Shown here piece by piece: positions 44,582 to 54,600 of a stretch of 64,000 nt of DNA; position 1 is the first letter of the stretch, and each line of letters opens with the position of its first letter. Position numbers and translations under genes: made by a program. The notes beneath the pieces were generated by a model. The model did not search any database and had not been told where the DNA came from. It saw only the letters and a list, made by a program, of their open reading frames with translations. The stretch is from Chitinophaga silvisoli (GTDB lineage: Bacteria > Bacteroidota > Bacteroidia > Chitinophagales > Chitinophagaceae): contig NZ_QTJV01000004.1 in the NCBI RefSeq assembly GCF_003412465.1, positions 496,001 through 560,000 on the forward strand, written 5' to 3'.

Positions 44582-45406
44582 TTAAATATGGTGAATAAAA
44601 TCTATTGCTTTAAAAATTTCATAAGCAATTGCAGGAACTATTGAATTTCCATATCCCCTTATCTGGTTTTTAACCAGCCTGGAGGAAACCCCATCATAAT
44701 TCTCAATAAGTCCGGGTTCGGCAAGGAGGTCTTTCTCGATCTGCTGTAAATTGAAAGTTTTGAACCGTGTAAAAAATGACGTAGATAAGATAGTTTGTGT
44801 TTCGCAACTCCCGAGCATCCCCCTTTCATATCCGAAACAGTCGGCGTAGGCCAAAAACCAGACCCTATCGCGTCGGTGCCATGTACCAATGGCACAAGCT
44901 GGAATAATAATCGGCTGGACGGAATATCCCATTCTTTCAAGATCCTTGCAGATGGTTCCGATAATGAATTCTTCTTCGATTGTAAAATTTTTATCTTCTT
45001 CCCATAAAGCGGCTTGGTCTGCCAAGCTAATTGACAAATTGGATTGTACCATACTGGTGATTCCAACAACATTTTCACCGATGACCCAAGTGGGTCTGAC
45101 CTCATCAATAATTCTGAGCATCTGCGGCCAGAGATAACGGTTATCGTTGTTTCCTTTCCGTTTTCCAGCTGTTGAAAATGGTTGGCATGGCCATCCGCCG
45201 GAAATAACATCAATTGCTCCATAATATTTTTTTGCATTTACCTTCCTTATATCATCATATCTAACACAATTGGGAAAACGATTTCCTAATACTTTCCGAC
45301 AAAAAGGATCTATTTCTATCTGAAAAATATTTTCCCAATTCAAATAACTAGCAGCTAAATCAAAACCGCCAATTCCAGAGAACACACTGCCATGTTTCAT
45401 TTTCAC
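44582..45406 (-). CDS. dcm: DNA cytosine-5 methyltransferase
   Basis: 274 residues. Motif I is FSGIGGFDLA (residues 9-18). Motif IV, GGWPCQPFSTAGKR, has the catalytic Cys at 74; motif VI is ENVVG (111); motif VIII is WHRRDRVWF (176); motif X is GYGNSIVPAIAYEIFKAI (251-268). The region between motifs VIII and X is short (about 65 residues), so the target-recognition domain is compact. It is an orphan enzyme with no restriction gene nearby, as usual for ICE and phage methylases used against host restriction. Another frame of the same DNA also looks coding (see 44659-45237). An alternative start is the ATG at 45400. Confidence 0.9.
   Translation of the reverse strand: MKMKHGSVFSGIGGFDLAASYLNWENIFQIEIDPFCRKVLGNRFPNCVRYDDIRKVNAKKYYGAIDVISGGWPCQPFSTAGKRKGNNDNRYLWPQMLRIIDEVRPTWVIGENVVGITSMVQSNLSISLADQAALWEEDKNFTIEEEFIIGTICKDLERMGYSVQPIIIPACAIGTWHRRDRVWFLAYADCFGYERGMLGSCETQTILSTSFFTRFKTFNLQQIEKDLLAEPGLIENYDGVSSRLVKNQIRGYGNSIVPAIAYEIFKAIDFIHHI
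44659..45237 (-). other. Second, overlapping reading frame within dcm
   Basis: A 192-codon frame lies in another register of the methyltransferase gene. It contains KMLLESPVWYNPICQLAWQT, SRLLFQLVPLVHGTDAIGSG followed by FWPTPTVSDMKGG, and LPNPDLLRIMMGFPPGWLK. These strings resemble the recurring ...LTWK...RLLFQLVP...GLLPTPTA... and LNPxxxEWLMGFPxGWT strings of phage and Bacteroidota methyltransferase loci as I remember them. The frame's start codon is uncertain. It is recorded as a possible overlapping gene. Confidence 0.45.
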
Positions 45407-45497
45407 ATTTCATTTAATCACAGGCATCTCATTGGCTGCCGCCAATGGAGTTTTCTTTAGCCATGCATGCAAGAATAAATCAACCAGGTAGCCCCTT

Positions 45498-46463
45498 TCA
45501 CTTTAGCTTTCCTTTATTTGTAATATGTGTATTGTTCGATACTTCCCGTGGCCTTGTCCATTGAGCACTCCATTTCTTCTTTTGGAATTCAATTATTCGT
45601 CGTTCAATAGATTCCGCCCTAATACAGCGAAAATAAGTTGCATTGGCATCGTCAAATATTGCAACGGTTTCAGAATTAACTTTTCCCTCCAACTCTAATC
45701 TGTCCAATTTCGCTCTAAGATGTTTATGATCAATAATTTTAAATTTAATCGTGTTACCTTCAGCTATTAATCTGGCAACTTCCACTTTCTTTGACTTACC
45801 CTCCCTCTCAACGTTTTCGTGAACTAATATGCCTTTAATCCGTTCTGCATAGTAACCTCTAAATAACATTAGGTCAAAATCGGATTCCAGCGCATGTTTG
45901 ATAGCAGCTTTAAGAGAAGGAAAATAATAAGTATTTGTCCCAACCTTAGATTTTCCAATTGGAAAATTATCTACGCTTTCACTCGTTGAAACTGACACAT
46001 AAGTAGTTGAAAACCTTGTATTAGATTTAAAGTCCTCATTGTTTTTGTCTGAAAAGCCTCTCATATAGTGCCAAGGAGAATGTATACCGTCGCCTTTCAC
46101 CTGCATAATTGGCAAATGATTATCCGATTTATTGTAACCATGAAACAACTCAAGTGAAATCTTGTACTTTGTTTCGAATTCTTTTATTTCCTCAAAGAAG
46201 TTAAAATAAATGAAAGGCGGATTTCTTTTATCCGATATAGGATCTGCTACCGAAAGAAGCATCTCTACAATCTTATTACCTGCATGATCAGTTATAAAAT
46301 ATCGGGGGGGTATTAATTCATTTTGCCTTAATAGTATGATCGGAGCCTGATTGCACAGCATCATAAATGCTTTCTTCATATCCTTGAAATGATGATTCGA
46401 ATTATCGATATAAAAATCATCTGGTTCAGCCGTAAGATTATAATCTGTTCCAAGACTAGTCAT
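45498..46463 (-). CDS. Hypothetical protein, related to the 43181-44098 gene
   Basis: 321 residues, with two copies of an aromatic-plus-AxxxL motif (HHFKDMKKAFMMLCNQAPII LLRQ and TYYFPSLKAAIKHALESDFD LMLFRG), a pattern shared with the gene at 43181. The C-terminal part (EGKSKKVEVARLIAEGNTIK) is charged, and the tail contains RRIIEFQKKKWSAQWTRPRE, which looks nucleic-acid-binding. Its stop lies 91 bases before the methyltransferase start. Its repeated appearance around methylase genes suggests a functional link, perhaps antirestriction or regulation, but this is inference. Confidence 0.65.
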   Translation of the reverse strand: MTSLGTDYNLTAEPDDFYIDNSNHHFKDMKKAFMMLCNQAPIILLRQNELIPPRYFITDHAGNKIVEMLLSVADPISDKRNPPFIYFNFFEEIKEFETKYKISLELFHGYNKSDNHLPIMQVKGDGIHSPWHYMRGFSDKNNEDFKSNTRFSTTYVSVSTSESVDNFPIGKSKVGTNTYYFPSLKAAIKHALESDFDLMLFRGYYAERIKGILVHENVEREGKSKKVEVARLIAEGNTIKFKIIDHKHLRAKLDRLELEGKVNSETVAIFDDANATYFRCIRAESIERRIIEFQKKKWSAQWTRPREVSNNTHITNKGKLK

Positions 46464-46510
46464 AACATCGTGTTTTGATTTATTACCATATTAAGCCGGG
46501 ATCGACCCTT

Positions 46511-46774
46511 TCATTTAATAGGGAAAAGATGCCCAGCTATTTTTGCACCGTTACTCCTTTTCTTTTTGAATGGATTAGATCTTGCGAAACTTAATATCCA
46601 ATTGTATGCGAGCACTTTCCAGTTTTTAAACTGTTCTCCGGTGTCATTCCTCCACTCTTTAAATTCATAGTATAAATAGAATGCATCAGAATGCTTATCA
46701 GACAGGTTGAGCAATCGGAAGTATATGTACACCTCATTGCGCGTGGGTGGGGTAAATTGATTACGCTTTGCCAT
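46511..46774 (-). CDS. Small conserved phage/ICE protein
   Basis: 87 residues starting MAKRNQFTPPTRNEVYIYFR. The pattern TRNEVYIYFRLLNLSDKHSD AFYLYYEF followed by FKNWKVLAYNWILSF resembles small phage proteins that read PTxxEVxxYFxExxx...A.KFYxxYxxxGW...W.xxxxxWI as I remember them. It is basic at the end. It is the first gene of a minus-strand group (46511, 45498, dcm, 44312), with the shared 21-bp operator-like motif 51 bases upstream. Its function is unknown. Confidence 0.65.
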   Translation of the reverse strand: MAKRNQFTPPTRNEVYIYFRLLNLSDKHSDAFYLYYEFKEWRNDTGEQFKNWKVLAYNWILSFARSNPFKKKRSNGAKIAGHLFPIK

Positions 46775-46824
46775 AAACTATCATTTAGCTATGTCAAAGG
46801 TGGTGTAACAAAAAGGTGATTCTA

Positions 46825-46845
46825 TACACCAAACATACAGGTGTA
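46825..46845 (-). promoter_or_regulatory. 21-bp operator-like motif upstream of the methyltransferase group
   Basis: TACACC-N9-GGTGTA is a near-perfect palindrome (TACACCAAACATACAGGTGTA) matching the copy upstream of mob (28953) and, with a changed right arm, the one upstream of tra (23104). It lies 51 bases upstream of the 46774 start codon, where an operator would be expected. Confidence 0.55.
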
Positions 46846-46994
46846 CTTTTTGAAACTAGACGAGGAAGCAGGTTTTTGACTTACTCGGTTAGGACGGTTT
46901 TGGCAGACAAGATCTCTAACGGATGATCGTGGAGGCGAATTCAGGAAAAGAGCTTCTTCAAAATTAAGCTACTAAAGGACTTGTAGAGGAGAGG

Positions 46995-47462
46995 CTATAA
47001 GAGCCCCTCGTCAGCAAAAGAATAATAATTACTCTTAGTAAAAATAAAATGATCTAATAGTTTTATTTCCAATAGTAAAGCAATTTCTTTGAGTTTAGTA
47101 GTCATTTTAATATCTGCCTGGCTTGGCACCAGAATACCAGATGGATGATTATGAGCAATTATTAGCCCTATTGCATTCAATTTTAGGGATGTCGCAAACA
47201 GTATTCGAGGATCTACAACTGTCGAAGTACAAGTGCCAGTAGAAACCTCAGATATAGCTAGTACAGCATTGGAATTGCTTAAATACATTACTTTAAATTG
47301 TTCTTGCAATTCAATTATATTATCATCCCAACACTGTCTAAATATTTCAACCGCAGTTACTTGACAGTTAATTGCAGGCCGTGTGGTAATATCATAATTA
47401 CGCTTATAAGTAAGCTGAACTTCTGAAACTTGAAAATTTGAAATAAAAGCAAATGTTTCCAT
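46995..47462 (-). CDS. radC: JAB domain protein (RadC-like)
   Basis: 155 residues from the ATG at 47462 (METFAFISNFQVSEVQLTYK). The C-terminal JAB core is clear: GLIIAHNHPSG, a Asp eight residues later (QADIKMT), and LLDHFIFTKSNYYSFADEG. This is the metal-binding HxH...D motif of RadC-type proteins, common as short stand-alone copies in ICEs and phages. The N-terminal (UPF0758-like) part is reduced. RadC's role in DNA repair is disputed; in mobile elements it may be an antirestriction or recombination accessory. Confidence 0.85.
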   Translation of the reverse strand: METFAFISNFQVSEVQLTYKRNYDITTRPAINCQVTAVEIFRQCWDDNIIELQEQFKVMYLSNSNAVLAISEVSTGTCTSTVVDPRILFATSLKLNAIGLIIAHNHPSGILVPSQADIKMTTKLKEIALLLEIKLLDHFIFTKSNYYSFADEGLL

Positions 47463-47861
47463 ATTAGTAATTTTAATTATTAATGATGGAACCATCACCG
47501 GGCAGCAGGATCGATAAGCGCCAACTTTCGTCGCCGCATAAATACGTGGATGTTGTAGGTGACCATTTTTGGGAGCTGGTGCAGGATCTACCCTTGCGCT
47601 CTTGACACTGCTTTAAGCGCGGTTTCGTTATTGGCCTTTTCGATCACCTGCCCGAACTTTGTGAAAACATTTATAACAAAACGCTTAATCAAAGGCACTA
47701 TAGCTTGCCTTCGACACATTAAAATTTCTAGTCAATAATCGTTGTTGGGGTGATCACCTTATTAGGTAGTGCAATTAATTCCTGGTTGGTCTTTTCGTTC
47801 AAAATTCCTAAGATTCCTATTTCCGTTAATTCAGCTACTCCAATTATGCCCTTCTCTGTTT
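47463..47861. other. Decayed region between radC and the RHS locus
   Basis: No intact gene. On the minus strand the frame from 47869 to a stop at 47728 reads FTCIKVETEKGIIGVAELTE followed by IGILGILNEKTNQELIALPN, like the tail of a lost protein, perhaps a former RHS toxin domain. A plus-strand frame from 47486 (MEPSPGSRIDKRQLSSPHKY) stops at 47605 and may be chance. Confidence 0.35.
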
Positions 47862-48089
47862 CTACCTTGATACACGTAAAACGCTCAATAATAAATAAGC
47901 TATAATATAAGATGTTTTAATTTGAGTCAAAGTTTTATCCCTGGAATCGTTCCATATAATGTTCCCTTTTTTATCTTGAAACCAATTTCTTCCATGCAGG
48001 TCAACAATATTAACTGGGTTATTACCTACATAATGATAAGATGGGTGGCTCAACCAGCCTGATACTGGATGAAAATTTCTTTGGCGCAT
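47862..48089 (-). pseudogene. Orphan RHS C-terminal tip fragment
   Basis: 75 codons, no methionine of its own that fits a start. The segment HPSYHYVGNNPVNIVDLHGR followed by NWFQDKKGNIIWNDSRD aligns with the core end of the large RHS protein upstream (YNYAFDNPIRFIDPDGMGPT + DFVKDKDGNIRWDKNAN). After this a different tail follows. It is a silent or displaced RHS tip, typical of toxin-tip exchange at such loci. Confidence 0.7.
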
Positions 48090-48192
48090 TGAAGATATTG
48101 AAGCCTTTCCGTAGGAGGAAAAGAAAAATTTATTACGTCATCGATTTATAACATATCAAAACTAAAAAAGCATATAAACGATAAATGCAAAA

Positions 48193-48213
48193 GCCGCAGG
48201 AAAGACCTGCGGC
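48193..48213 (-). terminator. Intrinsic terminator
   Basis: GCCGCAGG and CCTGCGGC form a perfect 8-bp stem with loop AAAGA, followed on the minus strand by a T run (CTTTTGC). It lies 29 bases past the stop of the small membrane protein gene. Confidence 0.8.
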
Positions 48214-48241
48214 CTTAGTATCTTCAAAATATCAAACTAAA

Positions 48242-48661
48242 TCAAATTTCCTGGTGTCTTTTAGATACTTTATATACTTGTTTAATTTGGGGGTGGAATA
48301 ATAAAAGGAACAACAGGATACCTATGATTCCATTAAACACCCCGTATTCATCCAAGTACTTTTGAGAAGTAAAAAAAACATACATAAGATATTCTGCAAC
48401 GGAAATTAAGCCAATCAAAGCAACGAATGTTAAAAAATTCTTCAGCCTAAATGAAAAATAGACAACCGCAGAAAACAGGACCATGTTTATGATTGGTAAA
48501 AATAAAAACATAAACATGTAATAATACCAGTCGCCTACACTACTAAGTTTATCAACTCTCAAGAACGCATAGTCTTGCCTAATAAACATAATTAATATGT
48601 ATAATATTAAGTACTTTAACAAAAAGTACAGTAAAACAATTCTAAACTTAACTGTTGCCAT
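48242..48661 (-). CDS. Small membrane protein, candidate immunity protein
   Basis: 139 residues with four predicted membrane helices (about 8-28, 45-70, 76-97 and 106-125). It starts 2 bases past the stop of the giant RHS gene, where the cognate immunity protein of a polymorphic toxin is usually found. Membrane immunity proteins usually protect against pore-forming or membrane-acting tips. The RHS tip here has no known toxin signature, so the pairing rests on position only. Confidence 0.65.
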   Translation of the reverse strand: MATVKFRIVLLYFLLKYLILYILIMFIRQDYAFLRVDKLSSVGDWYYYMFMFLFLPIINMVLFSAVVYFSFRLKNFLTFVALIGLISVAEYLMYVFFTSQKYLDEYGVFNGIIGILLFLLLFHPQIKQVYKVSKRHQEI

Positions 48662-48662
48662 T

Positions 48663-51600
48663 TTATAATCTTTTATACCACATTGCTGGTTTATATTCTC
48701 TTACTAAATGATTATTTACAATACGGAACCTATGAGTTTCTTTAAATGAAGGCTGATTATATTGCATTATAGTACTACCATTGAGTTTGAGTGTAGCTGA
48801 AGGGAATACATCAGTTGCCGCCGAAACAGAAACTAACCCTTTGGGAGAAATATTAACATCTAATTTCTGGCCAACATTGACAATGTTATACCCCATAGTA
48901 TTTAATGCAAGTTCTTCGATCTTAGGCACACTCGCATGCTGCTTAAAACTAACGTTAATTCCTTCAGATGTAGTTGTTGCACTCAACTTATTTTGATCAT
49001 CACCTAATCCGGGATAATTATCTCTTGCTGTACCGACAGGAGTTTCCCCAATCTTCACTTTACTTGTAGCTGTAACTCCCGTTAATTCTCCATCACTATT
49101 TTCCTGCCCTGTGATAGTTACTGTTGAAGTTAATTTATCCCCAGCTGGCACATCTCCTCCAGGCCCATCCCATAGTTTCGCATCAATATAGCTGTTAAAA
49201 TTAAATGTCAATGATTTTCCTAAATAAATCTCACCATCTTTTGTTGTCGCTTGTGAATTAGCGTTTTTGTCCCATCTAATGTTTCCATCTTTATCTTTTA
49301 CAAAATCAGTTGGCCCCATTCCATCAGGATCAATAAAACGAATAGGATTATCAAACGCATAATTATATGGTGAGTGCCTACGCATTTGGTCTGCCAGGGG
49401 ATCTATTTCATGCCATCTTCCTATCTGCGCATCATACATCCTAGCTCCATAGTCATACCACTCCAATCCAGCCCCATCACTGAATTCTCTATTTTGTAAT
49501 TCTTTGCCATTATATTTAAGTCTATTCGCGGGATACTGTGTGCCTTTAAGGGCATTCGAACTTATTCCCGCCATCGTCAACCCAAACGGATAATAATGGG
49601 TCTCTTCAAAAACCTTGCCGGTAATATGTGTTACAATTAGATTATCAAAATAAACATCTTGCCCACTCTCATTACTGGTATAAATATAAATAAATCCAGT
49701 CTTATTTACAGCAAATTTATTTGCAGTCAAACTGATCAAAGAATCCACATTCCCCTTCACTTGTCTAACCCCTGAGTTTTCATCCACCAGGTAAAACTGG
49801 TCATCAAAGGCCGCAAAATTTAGATAAGCCTTAGGTGATGTTGAAAGATTTTGATTAGGATCTTTATTCTTTAAATTATCATACACCACAGGCGTTAAAA
49901 ACGAAATCGGCGACGTACTACCTGTACCACCATGCACTCCATCATTTACTCCCCCGGAAGAGAATGCCTGAACTATAGACATGACCATACCGGAAGACGT
50001 GGTAGCCGATGTACTGGCTCCTGAATTCTTATAAAGCGCTTTACACGCAATTACAATACTATCCCCTGACATCACCCGCAAGACCAGCGAAGGGCCTATT
50101 TTCGAGCCATTAGCGGCATTTAACTTCGCTACAAATGCATTTGGATTCGTCGTATTGTCTATAGGGTATCGATATGGAGTGTCTACACGGGTGGTGTTTA
50201 TATTACTAAACAAGGCGTTCTCAATAGCACTAGCCGATGTTTCCATCGTCGCTGCATAAATGGCCGTATCTGATCTGGTCCCTAAAACAACCCTTACATT
50301 CCCTAAGTGATCTTTTAAAAAGTAATCATAGGTATAACCAACCGGTTGCCCCGTCTTATAAAGCAGCCTTATTCGTCCTTCCTCCGTTTGTATATACCGT
50401 AGAGTATCAATCCCATCTACCCCTGCTTCATAGACCATATCCCCAACATAATGTGTCCAGAGATATTTAGGACCGGCTGTATCACTTACCAGTTTAGATA
50501 CTTTCTGACTTCCCCCCAAATACTGGTAGAATATCTTACCTTTATTTTTCACTTCTACAATAGACGGCAGATTCATATGGTTATATAAAATAGTATCTAT
50601 GTTCTTATTTTTGTCCTTAGATAAACTTCCTGCGGCGTTATACCAATAGTCTCTGCTTTCATCATTGACAGACTCCTTAAAATCACCTAAAATACTCTGT
50701 GCATCATTCCGCTTATCTGTGACGTGGCTTAACTTATTACTATAATTGAAATACCCATACTTTAAACTATCCACTGCTTTAATAGCCGTTCCATTCATTC
50801 CGACCTGTTTCATGGAATTAATATTGCCGGCAATATCATAAGCGAGTCCATTAACAGAAAAATCTATTTTATCCTTTGTCCAGTTGGTACTACCGCTATT
50901 CTGTTGATTAAAATTTGCCTGTGTTAGCCGGCTTAAATTATCATAATTGAAGCCATAAGCCCTTGAAAGTCCATCAGAACGGCTTTTCCATTTTACGCCT
51001 GCAATATTTCCATTTACCTGCTTCAAATCAAACCCGAAATCATAGCTAATATCCTCTCCAAAATAATTAGCTGTGCTGCCAGAAGTATTTACATATAACC
51101 GGTTTACGCCCCTGAGCCAATTTTGAATGTTATATTCGTAGGTCAATGTCTCCAAAGCAGAAGAGGCAACACCTAGCTTTTTAGTATTTAATCGTCCTAA
51201 TTCATCGTAGTCATTGATAGCCAGCGTTTGCTGAAGATTGAGATTATCATTGATCCGTTTTTTTACAGAATCTATCCTTCCTCCCGGATCATAATGATTC
51301 ATCGTCAGGAGGGTAATTTGAGGGGTGGCAGTACTCTTAGGGTTTGTATGCCTGAGATAAGTGCTTACCACTTTACCACTAAAATCATAGAGGCTATTGG
51401 TAATATCTTTTCCTCCCTGTGTATTTTCTGCTATCTCCTGGATTTGCCTGCCCTTATCGTTAAAATAAAATGTGGACATCAGAAACTGTCCATCATAGTC
51501 AACCTGCTGCCTAGAACCAGTAACAAGACCCCTTGTTTGTTTGGAAGATGCCACCGGTAACGGTTCTGCATACAGATTTCCGCCGGCAAATGGCTTGCTT

Positions 51601-54600
51601 AAATCAGTGGTAGCATAAGCACTTGCACCGGAAAAAACATAGTCGTCATAAAAGGTATAGACCTGCTTATTGATAGCTGAAGTATCAATAAAAGGAAATG
51701 GGTTTAACGGATTAAAAGCATAATGCGAAATAGAATCCAATAAATCTTTTCGGCTCAGCTGGATATTACATAGCCCCCGCAATCTTTCTCTGTTCTGGGT
51801 ATCATAGTAATAGACCTCCCAGAACCCTAATGATTTCAGGTTTCCATCACGAGTGGCAATTACCCTATCTCTTTTATCATGGACAATTTCAACAGAATCT
51901 GCACCTGGCATCTTTTTAATTATATTCCGGCCCCGGGCATCATATCTGTATTGGAAACAAAGCTCAGCTGCCACCGAGTCTGTTACGATCCAGTTACTCT
52001 TAATACTTTCAACTGCCTTTGGCGTAATGACAAACCTAAGTCTGTCCAAATCGTCATTGACATAATAAGTAGATGCCCATCCGGTATATCCCGGCAGTAG
52101 CTGATCGGAAAGCTGGGCTTTGGATAGCAAAAGGTGTCCCTCCATATCACTGTACTGAACCAGTCTGTTTGCATTCTCATCTATAGATTCCTTTACAGTC
52201 AGGCTACCAGGAAGATAATAGCCTTTCCGGTAAGGCACACTTGCACTATCGATACTCACTTTCCATATCACCACAGAGTCATAGACAGTATTTACCCTTT
52301 CTATTACTCTTTCTCCAACCCTTTTCCCTGTCCAGGATTTACCGGGAGCAGTGGTTTCTAATGTCCTGTTCAGCGGGGAAGATTCATAAACAGCATTGGC
52401 ATAATAGTACCCCTCCTGGTTGTTATAAAGGGAATTATAGAAACCTGGCTGCCTGGTATTAGAATTTGTTCTGAAGTCTCCGGTTCCCAGGCTATCTGTA
52501 TAATCCAGATACTTTTGTGGTTCCCGGCCAAAAGCATCGTAAAAATTGGTAGATATCAAATCAGCCAGATCAGGTGTAGCTTGTTTGGCAACGGTTTGAA
52601 TGGTTCGACCCAGCCCATCAAAATAGGTGGTGACCTGTTTAACATCCGTTGGCTGGGTTTGCGCATCTGCTGTAGCCTGGTCAGTGATCAGGGGCTTTGT
52701 GAATACCCGCTTCCGGACATAGTTCATATTACCGGCGTTCATGCCAGTATAGGCCGGCATAGCTATAGAAGCCTGAGTACCTGCAGAAGCGCCGGTTTCT
52801 GTATTGGGGACTAATTGAGCGGAGGTGTTTACAATCTTTACCTGAACAATGTTAGATGAGACACTATTCGATGCACAGGTTGCCATTCTTCTAAACCATG
52901 TGTTAGCAGTTAATCCGGATACCGTTGTGGAACTGATATTGTTCCAGGTATAAGTATCTGTAGAACTTTGATATTGGTAGGTATAACTGCTACAGATTCC
53001 TCCTGACGCATTTTGTGTTACTGATAAGGTAATGGTTCCACCGCTGGCAACAGCAGCTGTATTGATATTAATAATTCCGCCATTGAATGTTTTAAAGACA
53101 GCTACCGTGTCACTATAGGCCACGAAGCTGGAACTGTTTATTTTAAGCCTGTAAAACGTCTTTGCAGTGATTACAGGTACTGCATAAGACAATGAAGTTG
53201 CCCCCGATATATTGACCCATGTTGTTGCATCGGATGACGACTGCCAGTTGTATAAATAGGTGCCTGTACCACCGGTCGGCGGGGCTGAAACAATCGTAAG
53301 TCCATATGTGTAAAAGAAGGAATCTATAGGGATGTCAGCCGGTACAATGGCGGGATATACATTAAATATTGCAGTATTTGAATTTGCTGAAACACTATTG
53401 CTCGTTACAGTTCTCCTGATCCTGGTTGTCAGGTTTAAAGCTGGAGAAGTATAATTCTGTGATGTTGCACCGCTAATCGCGTTCCATGTGGTCCCCCCAT
53501 CTGTAGAACTATACCATTGATAGTTATATGTACCATTTCCACCGCCTGGGCTTGTTCCTGAGATCAGGCCGGGGGTATTACCCTGAATATATTCTCCTGA
53601 CGCAGGAGAAATTGTCCCCGGGCTGAGTTGCGGATAAACATTTACAGTAATAACATTACTGGTAGTGGTTGCTCCATTACTGGTGGTATTCACCCGGAAG
53701 TACCTTGTGCTTGTCAATGCAGGCGGGGAATAATTTTGATTCGTCGCGCCACTGATATCTGTCCATGTCGCATTATCCGATGACTGTTGCCAAAGGTAGG
53801 TGTAGGTACCGTTACCTCCACTCCTGGTATTGGTAATCTGACCCGGAGCGGTGTTGTAATTGATGTAGCTACCAGACCATGATAGCACACTGGTCAACTG
53901 CGGATATACAGTAATGGTAATTACTGCACTGGTAACCGATACCCCATTGCTGGTGGAGATTAACCTGTAATATCCGGTAGCGGTTAGATTGGGCGTAGCA
54001 TAGGTTAATGAAGTTGCCCCGGATATATTGGCCCACGTGCTGTTATCGGTAGAATTTTGCCATTGATAAGTAAAGGAGCCATTGCCGCCTGTCGGCGCTG
54101 TGGCTGTAAGATTTGTTGTCGTGTTGTAGTTAATGCTGACTGCTGTCGGGCTGACAGATCCTGCAACTAATTGCGGATAGACATTTACAACCGCCGAGTT
54201 ACTATATACATCTACGCCATTGCTACTGGTCCAGACCCGAAAATAGGAGGTCTGAGTTGGTTGCCCGGAAGTCCATTTTAGCAGACCTATTGTACTATTT
54301 ATAGTACCCCAGTTGGTATTATCATTGGAGCTTTGCCAGACTATAGAATAGCTTCCATTACCCCCACTTGGGCCAGAATACCGTAAAGTATCAAATTTAG
54401 TATTGTAATTAATTGACTGGCTGGCTGGTGTCAGCGTGCCTGAGATCAGTTGAGGATAAACTGTGATCTGACTTACATTACTGTAGACGGCTTCAGAACC
54501 CTTTGTTGCCTTTAACCGGTAATAAGTAGTCGAGGTTAAACCAGGAGGAGTATAATTAACAGTTGTTGCTCCTGTTATATCAGAATACGTAGTCCCATCA

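Noticed and set aside
47486..47605. Plus-strand frame MEPSPGSRIDKRQLSSPHKY...
   Set aside because: Only 39 codons, overlapping the start region of radC on the other strand, with no context; could be the edge of a lost gene but cannot be supported.
50237..52814. Several 60-110 codon plus-strand frames opposite the giant RHS gene
   Set aside because: All are shadows of the RHS frame; none has a plausible start region or protein-like composition.
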